Shown: positions 16,148 through 26,792, counted from the stretch's first letter. The stretch is DNA of 64,000 bases from Ruminococcus sp. (GCA_015066935.1 SVNK01000001.1:62001-126000); one strand, 5' to 3'. Notes: generated by a model from the letters alone, not told the origin. Numbers and translations are program-made.

Positions 16148-16182
16148 ACAAAAGACGGTACCGCTTTTAGCGATACCGTCTT
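16148..16182 (-). terminator. Terminator of the ribosomal operon
   Basis: AAGACGGTACCGC pairs with GCGATACCGTCTT around TTTTA, 21 bases past the rplQ stop; the minus-strand transcript then enters TTTTG. It closes the rpsJ-rplQ operon. The rest of 15991-16202 shows nothing else. Confidence 0.88.
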
Positions 16183-16202
16183 ATTTTAATGTTTATCTGC
16201 GA

Positions 16203-16544
16203 TTAAACAAGCTTGATTATAGCCATTTCAGCAGCGTCACCACGACGGGGACCGATCTTTACGATCTGTGTGTAACCGCCCTTCTTGTCAGCATACTTAG
16301 GTGCAATCTCGTCGAAAACCTTCTTTGCAACGGACTCCTTTGTTACGTATGCATAAACCTGACGCTTGGAGTGCAGATCATCATTTTTACCGATGGTAAT
16401 CATCTTTTCTGCAACAGCACGAACTTCCTTCGCTCTCGTTACGGTAGTTTCGATCTGACCGTTCTCGAGAAGGAAAGTTACCATGCCTCTGAGCATAGCT
16501 CTTCTGTGGTCAGTTGATCTGCCCAGCTTTCTTGTACCCGGCAT
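16203..16544 (-). CDS. rplQ: 50S ribosomal protein L17
   Basis: 113 aa; [18 protein letters not shown] at the start is the L17 hallmark. L17 lines the outer end of the exit tunnel. It is the last gene of the operon, 49 bases after rpoA and followed by the terminator. Confidence 0.98.
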   Translation of the reverse strand: MPGTRKLGRSTDHRRAMLRGMVTFLLENGQIETTVTRAKEVRAVAEKMITIGKNDDLHSKRQVYAYVTKESVAKKVFDEIAPKYADKKGGYTQIVKIGPRRGDAAEMAIIKLV

Positions 16545-16593
16545 TGTAATTCACTCCTTTTCGTTTAAGTGCGCTTGCCGCACGTTATATGGT

Positions 16594-17559
16594 TTATTCC
16601 TCTTCAGAAGAAAGGTCGAAGCCAAGTGACTGGAGCTTCTCCTTAACCTCATCGAAGGATTTCTTTCCAAGGTTTCTAACCTTCATCATTTCTTCCTCAG
16701 ACTTGTTGATCAAGTCATCCACGGTATTTATTCCGGCACGCTTCAGACAGTTGAATGAACGTACTGAGAGGTCGAGATCCTCGATAGTCATCTCAAGAAT
16801 CTTCTCCTTACCCTTTTCGTCCTTTTCAACGAGAACTTCAGCGAGTCCTGCCTCTTCAGAGAGGTCGATAAACAGTTTCAGATGTTCACCAAGCAGGTTA
16901 GCCGCCTGTGAAAGAGCTTCCTTAGCGGAGATTGTACCATCTGTCCAGACCTCCATAGTGAGCTTATCATAATCGGTTACCTGTCCGAGACGTGTATCTT
17001 CTACAGTGTAGTTTACCTTCAGAACGGGAGTATAAATACTGTCTACGGCGATTACGTCAACGGGGAGGTTGATCTGCTTCTTATTACGTTCAGCAGACAC
17101 ATATCCACGTCCTCTGTCGATTGTAATCTCCATATAAAGCTTTGCATCCTTACCCAGTGTTGCGATATGCATACCGGGATCGAGGATATTTACCTCAGAG
17201 TCGGTTTTTATATCTCCGGCAGTGATTTCACATTCACCCTCTGCCTCGATATAAACTGTCTTTGGTCCTTCTCCGTAGAGCTTTGCAGTCAGTCCCTTGA
17301 TGCTGAGTATTATCTCTGTGACATCCTCTTTTACACCGGGGATAGTTGATAACTCGTGGTGCACAGTACCATCCTTGCCCGAAAGCTTTACTGATGTTAC
17401 TGCCACACCGGGAAGTGAGGAGAGCAGCACACGCCTGAGACTGTTTCCAAGTGTTATACCGTATCCACGCTCCAGCGGTGCTAAAACGAATTTGCCGTAT
17501 TTGCCGTCACTTTTAAGCTCGACAATATCAATATCAGGCTTATTAATTTTTTCCAGCAT
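16594..17559 (-). CDS. rpoA: DNA-directed RNA polymerase subunit alpha
   Basis: 321 aa. The N-terminal assembly domain (about 1-230) has [19 protein letters not shown]. The C-terminal domain (about 245-312) has the helix pairs [17 protein letters not shown] and [12 protein letters not shown] that contact UP elements and activators. The start MLEKINKP at 17559 follows GGAGGG. It sits between rpsD and rplQ in alpha-operon order. Confidence 0.98.
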   Translation of the reverse strand: MLEKINKPDIDIVELKSDGKYGKFVLAPLERGYGITLGNSLRRVLLSSLPGVAVTSVKLSGKDGTVHHELSTIPGVKEDVTEIILSIKGLTAKLYGEGPKTVYIEAEGECEITAGDIKTDSEVNILDPGMHIATLGKDAKLYMEITIDRGRGYVSAERNKKQINLPVDVIAVDSIYTPVLKVNYTVEDTRLGQVTDYDKLTMEVWTDGTISAKEALSQAANLLGEHLKLFIDLSEEAGLAEVLVEKDEKGKEKILEMTIEDLDLSVRSFNCLKRAGINTVDDLINKSEEEMMKVRNLGKKSFDEVKEKLQSLGFDLSSEEE

Positions 17560-17625
17560 AAAAACCCTCCTATTTCGCAATAACTGTTATTTTTAAGTTC
17601 TGACGTCTCAAGTGATCTGTACGGA

Positions 17626-18225
17626 TTACTTGGAGTACAGCTCGACGATGAGGTGTGTAGCAACCTCGTAATCAATATCCTCTGCTGAAGGAAGGCGATT
17701 TACTGTTGCAGAGAAGTCGTCCTTATTAGCTGTAAGCCATACGGGAACGAGTCTGTCCTTAGTCTCTTCAACTGTAGCCTTGAACTTTTCTGAAGTTCTG
17801 TCCTTCTCACGAAGAGCGATTACATCGCCTACCTTTACTCTGTAGGAAGGAATGTTAACCTTTTTGCCGTTTACAGTATAGTGGCTGTGAACAACAAGCT
17901 GTCTTGCTTCACGTCTTGTAAGAGCGAGACCGAGTCTGTAAACAACACTGTCGAGTCTTGTTTCGAGGCATGTGATAAGGTTATCACCGGTCTTACCCTC
18001 CATCTTTGAAGCGATCTCGAAGTAGTGCTCAAACTGCTTCTCAAGAACACCGTAGATGAACTTGAGCTTCTGCTTTTCCTTGAGCTGGAGACCGTATTCA
18101 GAAATCTTCTTTCTGTTGTTGGCGTTCTTGAATCTGATGGATTCCTTCTTGGAAACGCCCATAACTGCGGGGCTGATACCTAAGTATCTGCATCTTTTAA
18201 GAATTGGTTCTTTCTGTACTGCCAT
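17626..18225 (-). CDS. rpsD: 30S ribosomal protein S4
   Basis: 199 aa. A primary 16S-binding assembly protein with an S4 domain around residues 90-150 (TRREARQLVVHSHYTVNGKK). The N-terminus lacks the CxxC zinc motif found in some S4 paralogues. AGGAGG precedes the start. In many Firmicutes rpsD lies elsewhere, so its place between rpsK and rpoA here follows the Clostridia layout. Confidence 0.97.
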   Translation of the reverse strand: MAVQKEPILKRCRYLGISPAVMGVSKKESIRFKNANNRKKISEYGLQLKEKQKLKFIYGVLEKQFEHYFEIASKMEGKTGDNLITCLETRLDSVVYRLGLALTRREARQLVVHSHYTVNGKKVNIPSYRVKVGDVIALREKDRTSEKFKATVEETKDRLVPVWLTANKDDFSATVNRLPSAEDIDYEVATHLIVELYSK

Positions 18226-18246
18226 TTTTAAACACCTCCTGTTTGA

Positions 18247-18651
18247 TCAGACACGACGTCTCTTGGGCGGACGGCATCCATTGTGAGGAATGGGAGTAAC
18301 GTCCTTGATCATCTTAACCTCAAGACCTACTGTCTGGAGGGCTCTGATAGCAGCCTCACGACCTGCGCCGGGTCCCTTTACGTAAACTTCAACGTTCTTG
18401 AGACCGTGCTCCATTGCAGCCTTTGCAGCTGTTTCTGCTGCTGTCTGTGCTGCGAAAGGAGTTGACTTCTTTGAACCTCTGAAGCCGAGCTCGCCTGCGC
18501 TTGCCCATGAAATTGCATTTCCTGCAGTATCAGTGATAGTTACGATTGTATTATTGAAAGTGGACTGAATATGAACTGCGCCGCTTTCGATGTTCTTACG
18601 CTCTCTACGTCTTCTGATTGTAGAAACCTTTTTACCCTTCTGCTGTGCCAA
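18247..18651 (-). CDS. rpsK: 30S ribosomal protein S11
   Basis: 134 aa. Platform protein. [16 protein letters not shown] and the C-terminal [17 protein letters not shown] are family signatures. It lies 14 bases after rpsM. Confidence 0.98.
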   Translation of the reverse strand: MAQQKGKKVSTIRRRRERKNIESGAVHIQSTFNNTIVTITDTAGNAISWASAGELGFRGSKKSTPFAAQTAAETAAKAAMEHGLKNVEVYVKGPGAGREAAIRALQTVGLEVKMIKDVTPIPHNGCRPPKRRRV

Positions 18652-18665
18652 AGCTCATAACCTCC

Positions 18666-19034
18666 TTACTTCTTCTTGTTTGCGATAGTCTTTACAGGGC
18701 CCTTGCGGGTTCTTGCGTTTGTCTTGGTTCTCTGTCCTCTTACGGGGAGACCCTTTCTGTGACGAACGCCTCTGTAGCAGCCTATTTCAACAAGTCTCTT
18801 GATATTAAGTGCAACTTCACGGCGGAGGTCACCCTCTACTGTGTAGTGTGCATCAATGTAATCACGAAGCTTTGCTACATCCTCTTCAGCAAGATCCTTA
18901 ACTCTTACATCGGGGTTAACGCCTGTTGCTGCGAGAATATCTGTTGCTGTCTGACGACCGATTCCGTAGATATATGTGAGACCGATTTCGATTCTCTTAT
19001 TCTTGGGAAGGTCAACGCCGGCTATTCTTGCCAT
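18666..19034 (-). CDS. rpsM: 30S ribosomal protein S13
   Basis: 122 aa. Head protein contacting the P-site tRNA and L5. The helix-two-turn-helix [16 protein letters not shown] and the [19 protein letters not shown] tail are diagnostic. AGGTGCAAG precedes ATG 19034. Confidence 0.98.
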   Translation of the reverse strand: MARIAGVDLPKNKRIEIGLTYIYGIGRQTATDILAATGVNPDVRVKDLAEEDVAKLRDYIDAHYTVEGDLRREVALNIKRLVEIGCYRGVRHRKGLPVRGQRTKTNARTRKGPVKTIANKKK

Positions 19035-19068
19035 ATTATACTTGCACCTCCATTAATGCGTCCGGAGC

Positions 19069-19182
19069 TTAGCCCTGACGCTGCTTATGCTTTGGGTTTT
19101 CGCAGATTACCATGATTCTGCCCTTACGTTTGATAACCTTGCACTTTTCGCAAATAGGTTTTACTGAAGGTCTGACTTTCAT
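19069..19182 (-). CDS. rpmJ: 50S ribosomal protein L36
   Basis: 37 aa from ATG 19182 to TAA 19069, starting [14 protein letters not shown] and ending NPKHKQRQG. The C-x2-C, C and H ligands make it the zinc-binding (C+) form. It follows infA, as expected. An AGGAGG-like site precedes the start. Confidence 0.96.
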   Translation of the reverse strand: MKVRPSVKPICEKCKVIKRKGRIMVICENPKHKQRQG

Positions 19183-19233
19183 TGAAAATACCTCCTTTAG
19201 CGGATAACGGACAAGTCTGCTTGCCCTGTGTTT

Positions 19234-19452
19234 TTATTTAACACGCCATGTGATTCGACCCTTTGAAAGGTCATACGGTGACATCTCAAGCTTCACCTTA
19301 TCACCGGGCACGATTCTGATATAGTTCATTCTGAGCTTGCCTGAAACGTGTGCGAGAACCTCGTGACCGTTTTCAAGCTGAACCTTGAACATCGCATTCG
19401 GAAGAGCGTCTGTTACAACGCCTTCAACCTCGATTACATCTTCTTTGGACAT
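19234..19452 (-). CDS. infA: Translation initiation factor IF-1
   Basis: 72 aa OB-fold protein. [11 protein letters not shown] at the start, [14 protein letters not shown] in the middle and a C-terminus of [12 protein letters not shown] are typical. The start at 19452 follows GGGAGG; an in-frame codon 24 bases upstream would overlap the KOW gene. It binds the 30S A site during initiation. Confidence 0.97.
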   Translation of the reverse strand: MSKEDVIEVEGVVTDALPNAMFKVQLENGHEVLAHVSGKLRMNYIRIVPGDKVKLEMSPYDLSKGRITWRVK

Positions 19453-19465
19453 AGGATAACCTCCC

Positions 19466-19708
19466 TTACTCTTCACTGCCGTATTCTTTCAGCAGTGTTC
19501 TGAGTTTTTTATCAGTTATATCTTTAATATCAATCATACTGTTTGTAAGAGAGAGATGCTTTATATTCTTTCGCTTGGCGGAATCAAGCTTACGGCTTTT
19601 TCCGTCTGCGATAAAGCAGCAATTCTTTTCCGCTGCGGTAACCACAAAGAACGAATCCTTGTCTCTTCCCGCATTTGCTCTTACAACTGAGCCGATTTTA
19701 AGCTCCAC
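19466..19708 (-). CDS. KOW-domain (L14e-like) RNA-binding protein
   Basis: 80 aa. The N-terminal half has a KOW-type beta barrel ([23 protein letters not shown]); the second half is basic and helical. Genes of this family sit between map and infA in many Clostridia and Bacilli, so a role on the ribosome or in translation is likely but not proven. It lies 13 bases before infA and 19 after map. Confidence 0.85.
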   Translation of the reverse strand: MELKIGSVVRANAGRDKDSFFVVTAAEKNCCFIADGKSRKLDSAKRKNIKHLSLTNSMIDIKDITDKKLRTLLKEYGSEE

Positions 19709-19727
19709 AATAAATTCCCCCTGTCTT

Positions 19728-20480
19728 TCAGGGTCTGGTCAGAATTACAGGACCATCAGGAGTTATTGCGATTGTATGCTCAAAATGAGCCGACAGCGAA
19801 CCACTTTTTGTAACCACGGTCCATCCATCCTTGAGAGTTTTTACATCGTCGCCTCTGACATTTATCATTGGCTCGATACATATTGTCATCCCCGATACCA
19901 GTCTCGGACCCTTTCCGGGATTACCCCAGTTCGGTATTTCGGGTGATTCGTGTACCTCTCTGCCGATGCCGTGGCCGCAGTAATTTCTTACGATCCCGTA
20001 GCCACGTGAAGCACAATACTCTTCTACAGCATGAGAAATATCTCCGATTCTTGCCCCTGCCTCGGCCTTAGCGATTCCCTCATAGAGACTCGCCTCAGTA
20101 ACCTCAAGCAATGCTCTGGCTTCATCAGAAATTTTTCCTACAGGAAAGGTCCAGCAGCTATCGCCGTTGAAGCCCATGTACGCAGCTCCTGTGTCGATGC
20201 TTACTATATCGCCTTCCTTTAGTCTTCGGCTTGCCTTCGGAATCCCGTGGATGACCTCGTCGTTGACTGAGATACATGCATTTGCGGGAAATCCGTATAA
20301 GCCTTTAAAGCAGGATTTACAGCCGTGCTGCTGATAGAACTCTCCGATGAGCTTATCAACCTCAAGGGTTGTCATACCCGGCTTTAATCTTTCGCCCGCA
20401 TACCATATTGCGCCGCAGGTAAGTTTACCTGCTTCACGCATTATGGCTAACTCGGACTTCGATTTTATTGTAATACCCAT
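19728..20480 (-). CDS. map: Methionine aminopeptidase, type I
   Basis: 250 aa. Removes the initiator Met from nascent chains. The metal ligands can be read in VSIDTGAAYMGFNGD (Asp), GHGIGREVHESPEIPN (His) and CIEPMIN (Glu). No N-terminal zinc extension. Its ATG overlaps the adk stop by one base (TAATG), implying coupled translation. Confidence 0.97.
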   Translation of the reverse strand: MGITIKSKSELAIMREAGKLTCGAIWYAGERLKPGMTTLEVDKLIGEFYQQHGCKSCFKGLYGFPANACISVNDEVIHGIPKASRRLKEGDIVSIDTGAAYMGFNGDSCWTFPVGKISDEARALLEVTEASLYEGIAKAEAGARIGDISHAVEEYCASRGYGIVRNYCGHGIGREVHESPEIPNWGNPGKGPRLVSGMTICIEPMINVRGDDVKTLKDGWTVVTKSGSLSAHFEHTIAITPDGPVILTRP

Positions 20481-21118
20481 TACTTTTCTGCACCTACTGC
20501 AGCAAGTGTGAGCTTTGAAGTATCAGCAACTTCCTCCTGACCGTCTACAGTAACAAGCTTGCCCTGTTTCTCGTAGTAGTCCTTGAGGGGAGCTGTTTTT
20601 TCGTGATATGTTGCGAGTCTTTCGAGAACTACCTCGGGCTGGTCGTCCTTACGGATTACAGTCTTAGCTCCGCACTTATCACAAACGCCCTCAACCTTTG
20701 AAGGCTTGTATTCAACGTGGTAAGATGCACCGCAGCCTTCGCAGACACGTCTGCCTGAAACTCTCTGCTTGATTGTTTCGTCAGCTACGTTGATTTCGAT
20801 TACCTTGTCGATTCTGATGCTCATTGCATCAAGAGCCTCTGCCTGAGGAACTGTTCTTGGGAATCCATCGAGAATGAAACCGTTCTTACAGTCATCCTGA
20901 GCAATTCTCTCCTTGAGGATACCGATTACGATATCGTCGGAAACAAGTGCTCCGGCATCCATAGCAGCCTTTGCCTTAAGACCATACTCCGTACCGTTTT
21001 TAGCGGCTTCACGGAGAATATTGCCTGTAGAAATCTGGGGGATGTTCAGTGCTTCGGAAACAACCTCAGCCTGTGTACCCTTGCCTGCGCCGGGAGCGCC
21101 TAAAAAGATAAGATTCAT
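20480..21118 (-). CDS. adk: Adenylate kinase
   Basis: 212 aa. P-loop GAPGAGKGT is at residues 7-15. The long-form LID (about 125-162) has a zinc motif: VCEGCGASYH and CDKCGAKTV (four cysteines), common in Gram-positives. It interconverts ATP, AMP and ADP. It sits between secY and map. Confidence 0.98.
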   Translation of the reverse strand: MNLIFLGAPGAGKGTQAEVVSEALNIPQISTGNILREAAKNGTEYGLKAKAAMDAGALVSDDIVIGILKERIAQDDCKNGFILDGFPRTVPQAEALDAMSIRIDKVIEINVADETIKQRVSGRRVCEGCGASYHVEYKPSKVEGVCDKCGAKTVIRKDDQPEVVLERLATYHEKTAPLKDYYEKQGKLVTVDGQEEVADTSKLTLAAVGAEK

Positions 21119-21132
21119 AAAACGTCCTCCTT

Positions 21133-22458
21133 TTAGCTTAAGAAGCCCTTATGATGACGCATCATAAGATGTGATTCAAGTGTTCTTGTTGTTTCAAGAG
21201 CCACGCTTACACAAATAAGAATTGTTGTACCACCCATTGAAAGTGACTGGAGGTTTGCATCTGCCATTGCCATGAAAATCGGAATGATTGCGATTATAGC
21301 AAGGAAGAACGCACCAACAAGTGTGATTTTTGAAAGAACCTTCGCAATATAGTCGGATGTGGGCTTTCCGGGTCTGATACCGGGAATACCGCCGTTGCTC
21401 TGACGAAGATTATTTGCGATTTCAATAGGATTGTACTGAAGTGATACGTAGAAATAGTTGAAAGCAATGATGAGGATGAAGTAGAGTATTGCATATGTCC
21501 AGCTTGTTCTGTTGAAGAAGTTCATGAAGTGATAGTAGAAGCCGGATGTCTTTGTAGGCTCACCTGCAAAGAGCTGGATTGTCTGGGGAAGAGCCATAAA
21601 CGACATTGCAAAGATGATAGGCATTACACCGCTCATGCAGATCTTGATCGGAATATGGGACTTCTGTCCGCCAAACTGTTTTCTTCCTACAACACGCTTT
21701 GCGTACTGAATCGGAATACGTCTTTCTGCCTCGTTCATGAAGACAATAAAGCCGATTTCGAAGATTACGAATACAAGATATCCGATTGATACAAAGAGGT
21801 ACTTTTCGGGCTTGGATTTTGTAAGCTCTACAAGAACGCCTGCATCTACGGGGAATCTTGCTGCGATACCTGCGAAGAGGATCATGGAAACACCGTTTCC
21901 GATACCCTTATCGCTTATTCTGTTACCCATCCAGACTACGAGTGAAGCACCTGCAACGAAACAGAGTATAATTACTGCTGCGGAGAGATACTTTTCCCAG
22001 CCTTCTGTGAAGCGGATTGCGGGGTTACCGTTTTCGTCTTCCATACGGGTAAGTGTTACGTAATATGCATATGCCATGAAGAACGCCAGAGCCATCGCTA
22101 CAAACGATGTAATCTTTTCGATTTTCTTACGTCCTTCCTCGCCCTCATCACGGAGTCTTTCAAGCGGCGGCAGAGCAAATGTCAGCAGCTGCATAATGAT
22201 TGATGCGTTGATGAAGGGAGTGATTGAAAGTGAGAAGATGGTTGCCTGTGAAAGGGCGCCACCGGTGAGGATATTAAGATATTCAAGGAAGTTTCCGTCT
22301 GTTGCATTTGTCTTCATCCAGCTTCCTACTACCTCTGAATCGAGGAAAGGAACTGTTACTGCACTTCCGAATCTGAATATCAAAATCATGAGTAATGTGT
22401 AGAGGAGCTTCTTCCTTATCTCAGGAACACCCCATGCCTTTTTCAGGGTCTGAAACAC
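21133..22458 (-). CDS. secY: Preprotein translocase subunit SecY
   Basis: 441 aa with ten membrane helices, forming the Sec channel. Signatures include MQLLTFALPPLERL near the second helix and NGVSMILFAGI. Cytoplasmic loops carry RRIPIQYAKRVVG. It lies two bases after rplO in spc-operon order. Confidence 0.98.
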   Translation of the reverse strand: MFQTLKKAWGVPEIRKKLLYTLLMILIFRFGSAVTVPFLDSEVVGSWMKTNATDGNFLEYLNILTGGALSQATIFSLSITPFINASIIMQLLTFALPPLERLRDEGEEGRKKIEKITSFVAMALAFFMAYAYYVTLTRMEDENGNPAIRFTEGWEKYLSAAVIILCFVAGASLVVWMGNRISDKGIGNGVSMILFAGIAARFPVDAGVLVELTKSKPEKYLFVSIGYLVFVIFEIGFIVFMNEAERRIPIQYAKRVVGRKQFGGQKSHIPIKICMSGVMPIIFAMSFMALPQTIQLFAGEPTKTSGFYYHFMNFFNRTSWTYAILYFILIIAFNYFYVSLQYNPIEIANNLRQSNGGIPGIRPGKPTSDYIAKVLSKITLVGAFFLAIIAIIPIFMAMADANLQSLSMGGTTILICVSVALETTRTLESHLMMRHHKGFLS

Positions 22459-22460
22459 AA

Positions 22461-22901
22461 TTACATCACCTCTGCCTTCCCGCCAGCCTTTTCGATTTTT
22501 TCGATAGCGCTCTGTGAGAATTTAGCAGCCTTTACAGTTAATTTAGCAGTAAGCTCTCCGTTGCCGAGTATCTTTACGCCGTCGTTTACCTTCTTAACAA
22601 GACCTGAAGCAATGAGAAGCTCTGTATCGACTACAGTGCCGTCCTTGAAGTTGTTGAGGTCGGAAACATTAACGATAGCATACTTAGTAGCGAAAATGTT
22701 ATTGAATCCTCTCTTGGGGATACGTCTTGCGAGGGGCATCTGTCCGCCCTCGAAGCCGATTCTTACACCGCCGCCTGAACGTGCGTTCTGACCCTTATGG
22801 CCCTTGCCGGCAGTCTTACCGTTACCCGAACCGTGGCCTCTGCCTACACGCTTTACAGCCTTATTGGAATCGAGTGCGGGAGTTAATTCATGAATTTTCA
22901 T
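22461..22901 (-). CDS. rplO: 50S ribosomal protein L15
   Basis: 146 aa. The Gly/Arg-rich N-terminus ([20 protein letters not shown]) threads into 23S rRNA; the C-terminal domain has a beta/alpha fold. It lies 18 bases after rpmD. Confidence 0.98.
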   Translation of the reverse strand: MKIHELTPALDSNKAVKRVGRGHGSGNGKTAGKGHKGQNARSGGGVRIGFEGGQMPLARRIPKRGFNNIFATKYAIVNVSDLNNFKDGTVVDTELLIASGLVKKVNDGVKILGNGELTAKLTVKAAKFSQSAIEKIEKAGGKAEVM

Positions 22902-22919
22902 CTGAGTGCACCTCCTTGC

Positions 22920-23096
22920 TTACGCTTCTGTAACCTCGATGAGGTGTGAAATTTTATTGATTTTGCCCTGTGTCTGCTCATTATCGGGCTGTGTTGTTAC
23001 ATCGCCGATCTTCTTGAGGCCAAGTGACTGAGCAGTAGCGATCTGGTCTTTCTTTCTGCCGATAAGGCTCTTTACGAGCTTGATGTTCTTTGCCAT
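22920..23096 (-). CDS. rpmD: 50S ribosomal protein L30
   Basis: 58 aa from ATG 23096 to TAA 22920. It begins [18 protein letters not shown], the L30 signature, then [13 protein letters not shown]. Position between rpsE and rplO fits the spc order. Confidence 0.96.
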   Translation of the reverse strand: MAKNIKLVKSLIGRKKDQIATAQSLGLKKIGDVTTQPDNEQTQGKINKISHLIEVTEA

Positions 23097-23109
23097 TGTT
23101 ACTGCCTCC

Positions 23110-23610
23110 TTAACCTAAAATTTCCTTAACGGACTTACCTCTCTTAGCTGCTACCTCCTTAGCGGATACGCAGTTTGTAAGACCGTTGATTGTAGCTCTT
23201 ACTACATTGCAGGGATTATTTGAACGAAGTGACTTTGTTCTGATATCCTTGATACCTGCAACCTCGATTACCGCACGAACAGGACCACCTGCGATAACGC
23301 CGGTACCGGGTGCAGCGGGCTTCATAAGAACTCTGCCTGCGCCGAATTCGCCGATAATATCGTGGGGAATTGTTGTTCCCTTGAGAGCAACCTTCTTAAG
23401 GTTCTTCTTTGCATCCTCGATGCCCTTGCGGATTGCATCCGGAACTTCTCCGGACTTTCCGAGACCGAAGCCTACTGTGCCGTTTCCGTCGCCTACTACT
23501 ACGAGAGCAGAGAACTTCATGATACGGCCGCCCTTAACGGTTTTTGATACACGGTTGATTGCAACAACCTTTTCTACGAACTCAGGAGCCTGTGTTTCAA
23601 TATTAGCCAT
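23110..23610 (-). CDS. rpsE: 30S ribosomal protein S5
   Basis: 166 aa. A double-stranded RNA-binding N-domain (about 10-75, [16 protein letters not shown]) and a C-domain with [20 protein letters not shown] sequence. S5 affects decoding accuracy and spectinomycin response. GGGAGG precedes the start. Confidence 0.98.
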   Translation of the reverse strand: MANIETQAPEFVEKVVAINRVSKTVKGGRIMKFSALVVVGDGNGTVGFGLGKSGEVPDAIRKGIEDAKKNLKKVALKGTTIPHDIIGEFGAGRVLMKPAAPGTGVIAGGPVRAVIEVAGIKDIRTKSLRSNNPCNVVRATINGLTNCVSAKEVAAKRGKSVKEILG

Positions 23611-23625
23611 TGTTTTACCTCCCTC

Positions 23626-23985
23626 TTAGAACTTTAATCCGTTTTCACGGGCGCCATCGGCGAGTTCCTTAACTCTACCGTGGTAGAGGTAGCCGCCTCT
23701 GTCGAAAACAACTTCGCTGATGCCCTTGGATGCTGCGTTCTTAGCGATCATCTCGCCAACCTTGCGTGCACCTTCTGCATTGCCGCCGTTGCCCTCAAAG
23801 CCCTTATCCATGCTGGATGCGCTGGCAAGAGTAACACCGTTTACATCATCAATGATCTGAGCATAGATGTGCTTTGTGGAACGGAACACATTCAGACGAG
23901 GACGCTCGGGAGTTCCTGAGATCTTTGCACGAACTCTGCGATGTCTCTTTAATCTTGCCTTATTACTGTCAATTTTCTTGATCAT
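23626..23985 (-). CDS. rplR: 50S ribosomal protein L18
   Basis: 119 aa. The basic N-terminus ([16 protein letters not shown]) and [16 protein letters not shown] are typical; the end [17 protein letters not shown] matches L18. It binds 5S rRNA together with L5. Confidence 0.98.
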   Translation of the reverse strand: MIKKIDSNKARLKRHRRVRAKISGTPERPRLNVFRSTKHIYAQIIDDVNGVTLASASSMDKGFEGNGGNAEGARKVGEMIAKNAASKGISEVVFDRGGYLYHGRVKELADGARENGLKF

Positions 23986-24004
23986 AGCAATCTGCTCCTT
24001 CTAA

Positions 24005-24550
24005 TTACTTCTTGCCCTTACCGGTCTTACCTTCCTTGCGGATGATATGCTCGCCGGCGTATCTGATGCCCTTGCCCTTATACGGCTCGGGAGGACGCTT
24101 TTCACGTATTTCTGCTGCAAACTGACCTACAGCCTGCTTGTCGATACCGCTTACGATGATTCTGTTGGGCTGGGGAACTTCAAGCTTGATCATAGCTGTT
24201 TCCTCAAACTCTACAGGATGTGAGAAGCCAAGGTTAAGTGTTACCTTTGTTCCCTGCTTTGCTGCACGGTAGCCGACACCCTCGATTTCGAGAGTCTTTG
24301 AATATCCGTTTGTTACACCCTCAACCATGTTTGCGATGAGAGTTCTTGTAAGACCGTGAAGTGAACGATGCTTCTTATCATCGCTGGGTCTTGTTACAGT
24401 GATCGCACCCTCTGCTACTTCGATGCCGAGCTCTGTGCTGAACTGTCTTGTAAGCTCACCCTTAGGTCCCTTTACTGTGATGCAGTTATTTTCATTCTTA
24501 ACCTCTACACCTGCGGGAACTGCTACGGGCATTTTGCCGATTCTTGACAT
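24005..24550 (-). CDS. rplF: 50S ribosomal protein L6
   Basis: 181 aa with two repeated alpha/beta domains; [18 protein letters not shown] sequence is seen as [17 protein letters not shown] near the end. The start MSRIGKMPV at 24550 follows AGGAGG. An in-frame codon 48 bases upstream lies inside rpsH and is rejected. Confidence 0.97.
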   Translation of the reverse strand: MSRIGKMPVAVPAGVEVKNENNCITVKGPKGELTRQFSTELGIEVAEGAITVTRPSDDKKHRSLHGLTRTLIANMVEGVTNGYSKTLEIEGVGYRAAKQGTKVTLNLGFSHPVEFEETAMIKLEVPQPNRIIVSGIDKQAVGQFAAEIREKRPPEPYKGKGIRYAGEHIIRKEGKTGKGKK

Positions 24551-24563
24551 ATCCGTATCCTCC

Positions 24564-24962
24564 TTACCAGATGTATGCGAGAACTTCGCCGCCGACATTA
24601 AGCTCTCTTGCCTTCTTATCGGTTACGATTCCCTTTGAAGTTGAAACGATTGCAATACCAAGGCCTTTTCTTACCTTAGGCATATCTGCGCAGCTTGAAT
24701 AGATACGCAGACCGGGCTTAGAAACTCTTCTTAAGCCTGTGATAACCGGTGACTTGTTGTCGCCGTATTTAAGCGTGATTCTGATAACACCCTGCTTGCC
24801 GTCCTCTATAAGCTGGAAGCCCTTCACATAGCCCTCATCTACGAGAATCTGTGTGATGTCCTTCTTTACTCTTGAAGCGGGAACGTCAACTGTGGCGTGC
24901 TTTGCAGTATTCGCATTACGAATTCTTGTTAAAAGATCTGCTATTGTATCGGTAATCTGCAT
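24564..24962 (-). CDS. rpsH: 30S ribosomal protein S8
   Basis: 132 aa. Starts [17 protein letters not shown] and ends [19 protein letters not shown](E) with the S8 signature. S8 binds the central domain of 16S rRNA and is a known feedback regulator of spc genes in enterics; no such site was identified here. Confidence 0.98.
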   Translation of the reverse strand: MQITDTIADLLTRIRNANTAKHATVDVPASRVKKDITQILVDEGYVKGFQLIEDGKQGVIRITLKYGDNKSPVITGLRRVSKPGLRIYSSCADMPKVRKGLGIAIVSTSKGIVTDKKARELNVGGEVLAYIW

Positions 24963-24986
24963 GCCGAATGACCTCCTTTTTGTATT

Positions 24987-25172
24987 TTACCAGCTTGCCT
25001 TCTTAACACCCGGAATCTGACCGTCGTGAGCAAGCTCTCTGAAGCAGATACGGCAGATGCCGAACTTTCTGAGATATGCATGCGGTCTGCCACAAATCTT
25101 GCATCTGTTGTATGCTCTTGTGGAATACTTGGGAGTTCTCTGCTGCTTATTGATCATTGCCTTCTTAGCCAT
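24987..25172 (-). CDS. rpsZ: 30S ribosomal protein S14, zinc type
   Basis: 61 aa. Short (type Z) S14 with CKICGRPH and CRICFREL, a four-cysteine zinc ribbon (ligands near residues 24, 27, 40 and 43). This is the usual form in Gram-positives. It sits between rplE and rpsH. Confidence 0.97.
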   Translation of the reverse strand: MAKKAMINKQQRTPKYSTRAYNRCKICGRPHAYLRKFGICRICFRELAHDGQIPGVKKASW

Positions 25173-25189
25173 AACTTTTTCCTCCCTGA

Positions 25190-25729
25190 TTACTTGATGA
25201 ACGGAGCGCCCAGAAGTGTCAGGAGCTCTTTAGCCTCTTCATCTGTCTTAGCTGTTGTGATGAAGTTGATATCCATACCTCTTACCTTGTCGATCTTATC
25301 GTACTCGATCTCAGGGAAGATAAGCTGTTCCTTGATACCTGTGGAATAGTTGCCCTTGCCATCGAAGGAATTTCCGTTGATTCCTCTGAAGTCACGTACA
25401 CGGGGGAAAGCCACATTGAAGAGCTTATCCACGAATTCGTACATCTTCTCAGCTCTGAGTGTTACCTTTACGCCGATGGGCATTCCCTCACGGAGCTTGA
25501 AGTTTGCAACTGACTTCTTTGCTCTGCACACGATAGGCTTCTGACCTGTGATTGTTGCGAGGTCTGTCATGATAGCGTCGATAACCTTTGCGTTGTCCTT
25601 AGCTTCGCCTGCGCCGACATTGATTACTACCTTGTCGAGCTTAGGAATCTGCATAACGCTCTTGTATCCGAATTTCTTCATCAGTGCGGGAGCAACGTCG
25701 CTAACATAAAAATCCTTTAATCTTGCCAT
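25190..25729 (-). CDS. rplE: 50S ribosomal protein L5
   Basis: 179 aa. Binds 5S rRNA and contacts S13 across the subunit bridge. [18 protein letters not shown] and [19 protein letters not shown] are diagnostic. AAAGGAG precedes the start. Confidence 0.98.
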   Translation of the reverse strand: MARLKDFYVSDVAPALMKKFGYKSVMQIPKLDKVVINVGAGEAKDNAKVIDAIMTDLATITGQKPIVCRAKKSVANFKLREGMPIGVKVTLRAEKMYEFVDKLFNVAFPRVRDFRGINGNSFDGKGNYSTGIKEQLIFPEIEYDKIDKVRGMDINFITTAKTDEEAKELLTLLGAPFIK

Positions 25730-25746
25730 TGTCGTTCTCCTTTACA

Positions 25747-26088
25747 TTATTCAAAAGACTTGCCGCACTTCTTGCAGATGCGGAGCTTCTTGCCGTCTTC
25801 CATAACATGGCCAACTCTTGTGGGTTTGCCGCACTTAGGGCAAACGAGCTGTACCTTTGCAGCGTAAACGGGAGCCTCTGTCTTTACGATGCCGCCCTTT
25901 TCACCCATTCTTCTGGGCTTTACGTGCTTTGTGATAATGTTGATTCCCTCAACGATTACCTTATCTTCCTTGGGGCTTACTTCAAGAACCTTACCTGTCT
26001 TTCTGTCGCCCTTATCATTGAACTTATCCTCGTATTTTCCGGTGAGAAGGATAACAGTGTCACCGGTTTTTACATGAACCTTACTCAT
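25747..26088 (-). CDS. rplX: 50S ribosomal protein L24
   Basis: 113 aa. An N-terminal KOW domain (HVKTGDTVILLTGKYEDK) and a C-terminal zinc ribbon with VCPKCGKPTRVG and CKKCGKSFE. The ribbon is the C+ variant common in Clostridia. L24 starts large-subunit assembly. Confidence 0.97.
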   Translation of the reverse strand: MSKVHVKTGDTVILLTGKYEDKFNDKGDRKTGKVLEVSPKEDKVIVEGINIITKHVKPRRMGEKGGIVKTEAPVYAAKVQLVCPKCGKPTRVGHVMEDGKKLRICKKCGKSFE

Positions 26089-26106
26089 AATCGAATGACA
26101 CCTCCA

Positions 26107-26475
26107 TTAAAGAACTTCGGGAGCGAGGCTGAGGATCTTTGTGTATTCCTTTTCACGAAGCTCCTTAGCAACAGGTCCGAAAATACGGGTACCCTTGGGG
26201 TTTTTATCTTCCTTAATAATTACAGCAGCGTTCTCATCGAAGCGGATATATGTTCCGTCCTCTCTTCTGAGACCCTTTGCTGAACGAACGATAACTGCCT
26301 TTACAACATCGCCCTTCTTTACAACGCCTCCGGGTGTTGCTTTCTTAACTGAAGCAACCACAACGTCACCGATGTTTGCATATCTGCGGCGTGTACCTCC
26401 CAGAACTCTGATACACATAAGCTCCTTAGCGCCTGTGTTATCAGCGACTTTAAGATAAGTCTGCATCTGTATCAC
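26107..26475 (-). CDS. rplN: 50S ribosomal protein L14
   Basis: 122 aa. [19 protein letters not shown] is the L14 signature. The start codon is GTG at 26475, chosen because AGGAGG lies eight bases upstream; the next ATG (three codons in) would cut the conserved N-terminus. First gene of the spc part, 38 bases after rpsQ. Confidence 0.97.
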   Translation of the reverse strand: MIQMQTYLKVADNTGAKELMCIRVLGGTRRRYANIGDVVVASVKKATPGGVVKKGDVVKAVIVRSAKGLRREDGTYIRFDENAAVIIKEDKNPKGTRIFGPVAKELREKEYTKILSLAPEVL

Positions 26476-26513
26476 AGCGAGTTCCTCCTTTCAAGCATTA
26501 AGCTTATATCAAA

Positions 26514-26774
26514 TTACTTAGCCTTTTCAATAATAGTTGTTACACGCCATCTCTTATCCTTTGAAAGCGGACGTGTTTCCATTACCTCAACGCGATCACC
26601 GATTCTGCACTCGTTATTCTCGTCGTGAGCCTTGAGCTTAACAGTTCTCTTGATGATCTTCTTATAAAGCGGGTGTTTAACGTTATCAACGATAGCAACT
26701 ACAACGGTTTTATCCATCTTATCGCTTACAACCTTACCTACTCTTGTTTTTCTAAGGTTTCTCTCAGTAGACAT
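26514..26774 (-). CDS. rpsQ: 30S ribosomal protein S17
   Basis: 86 aa OB-fold protein; [18 protein letters not shown] and [17 protein letters not shown] are diagnostic. Of two ATGs six bases apart, 26774 is eight bases from GGGAGG and is preferred. Confidence 0.97.
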   Translation of the reverse strand: MSTERNLRKTRVGKVVSDKMDKTVVVAIVDNVKHPLYKKIIKRTVKLKAHDENNECRIGDRVEVMETRPLSKDKRWRVTTIIEKAK

Positions 26775-26792
26775 AGTCAAATCCTCCCTTTC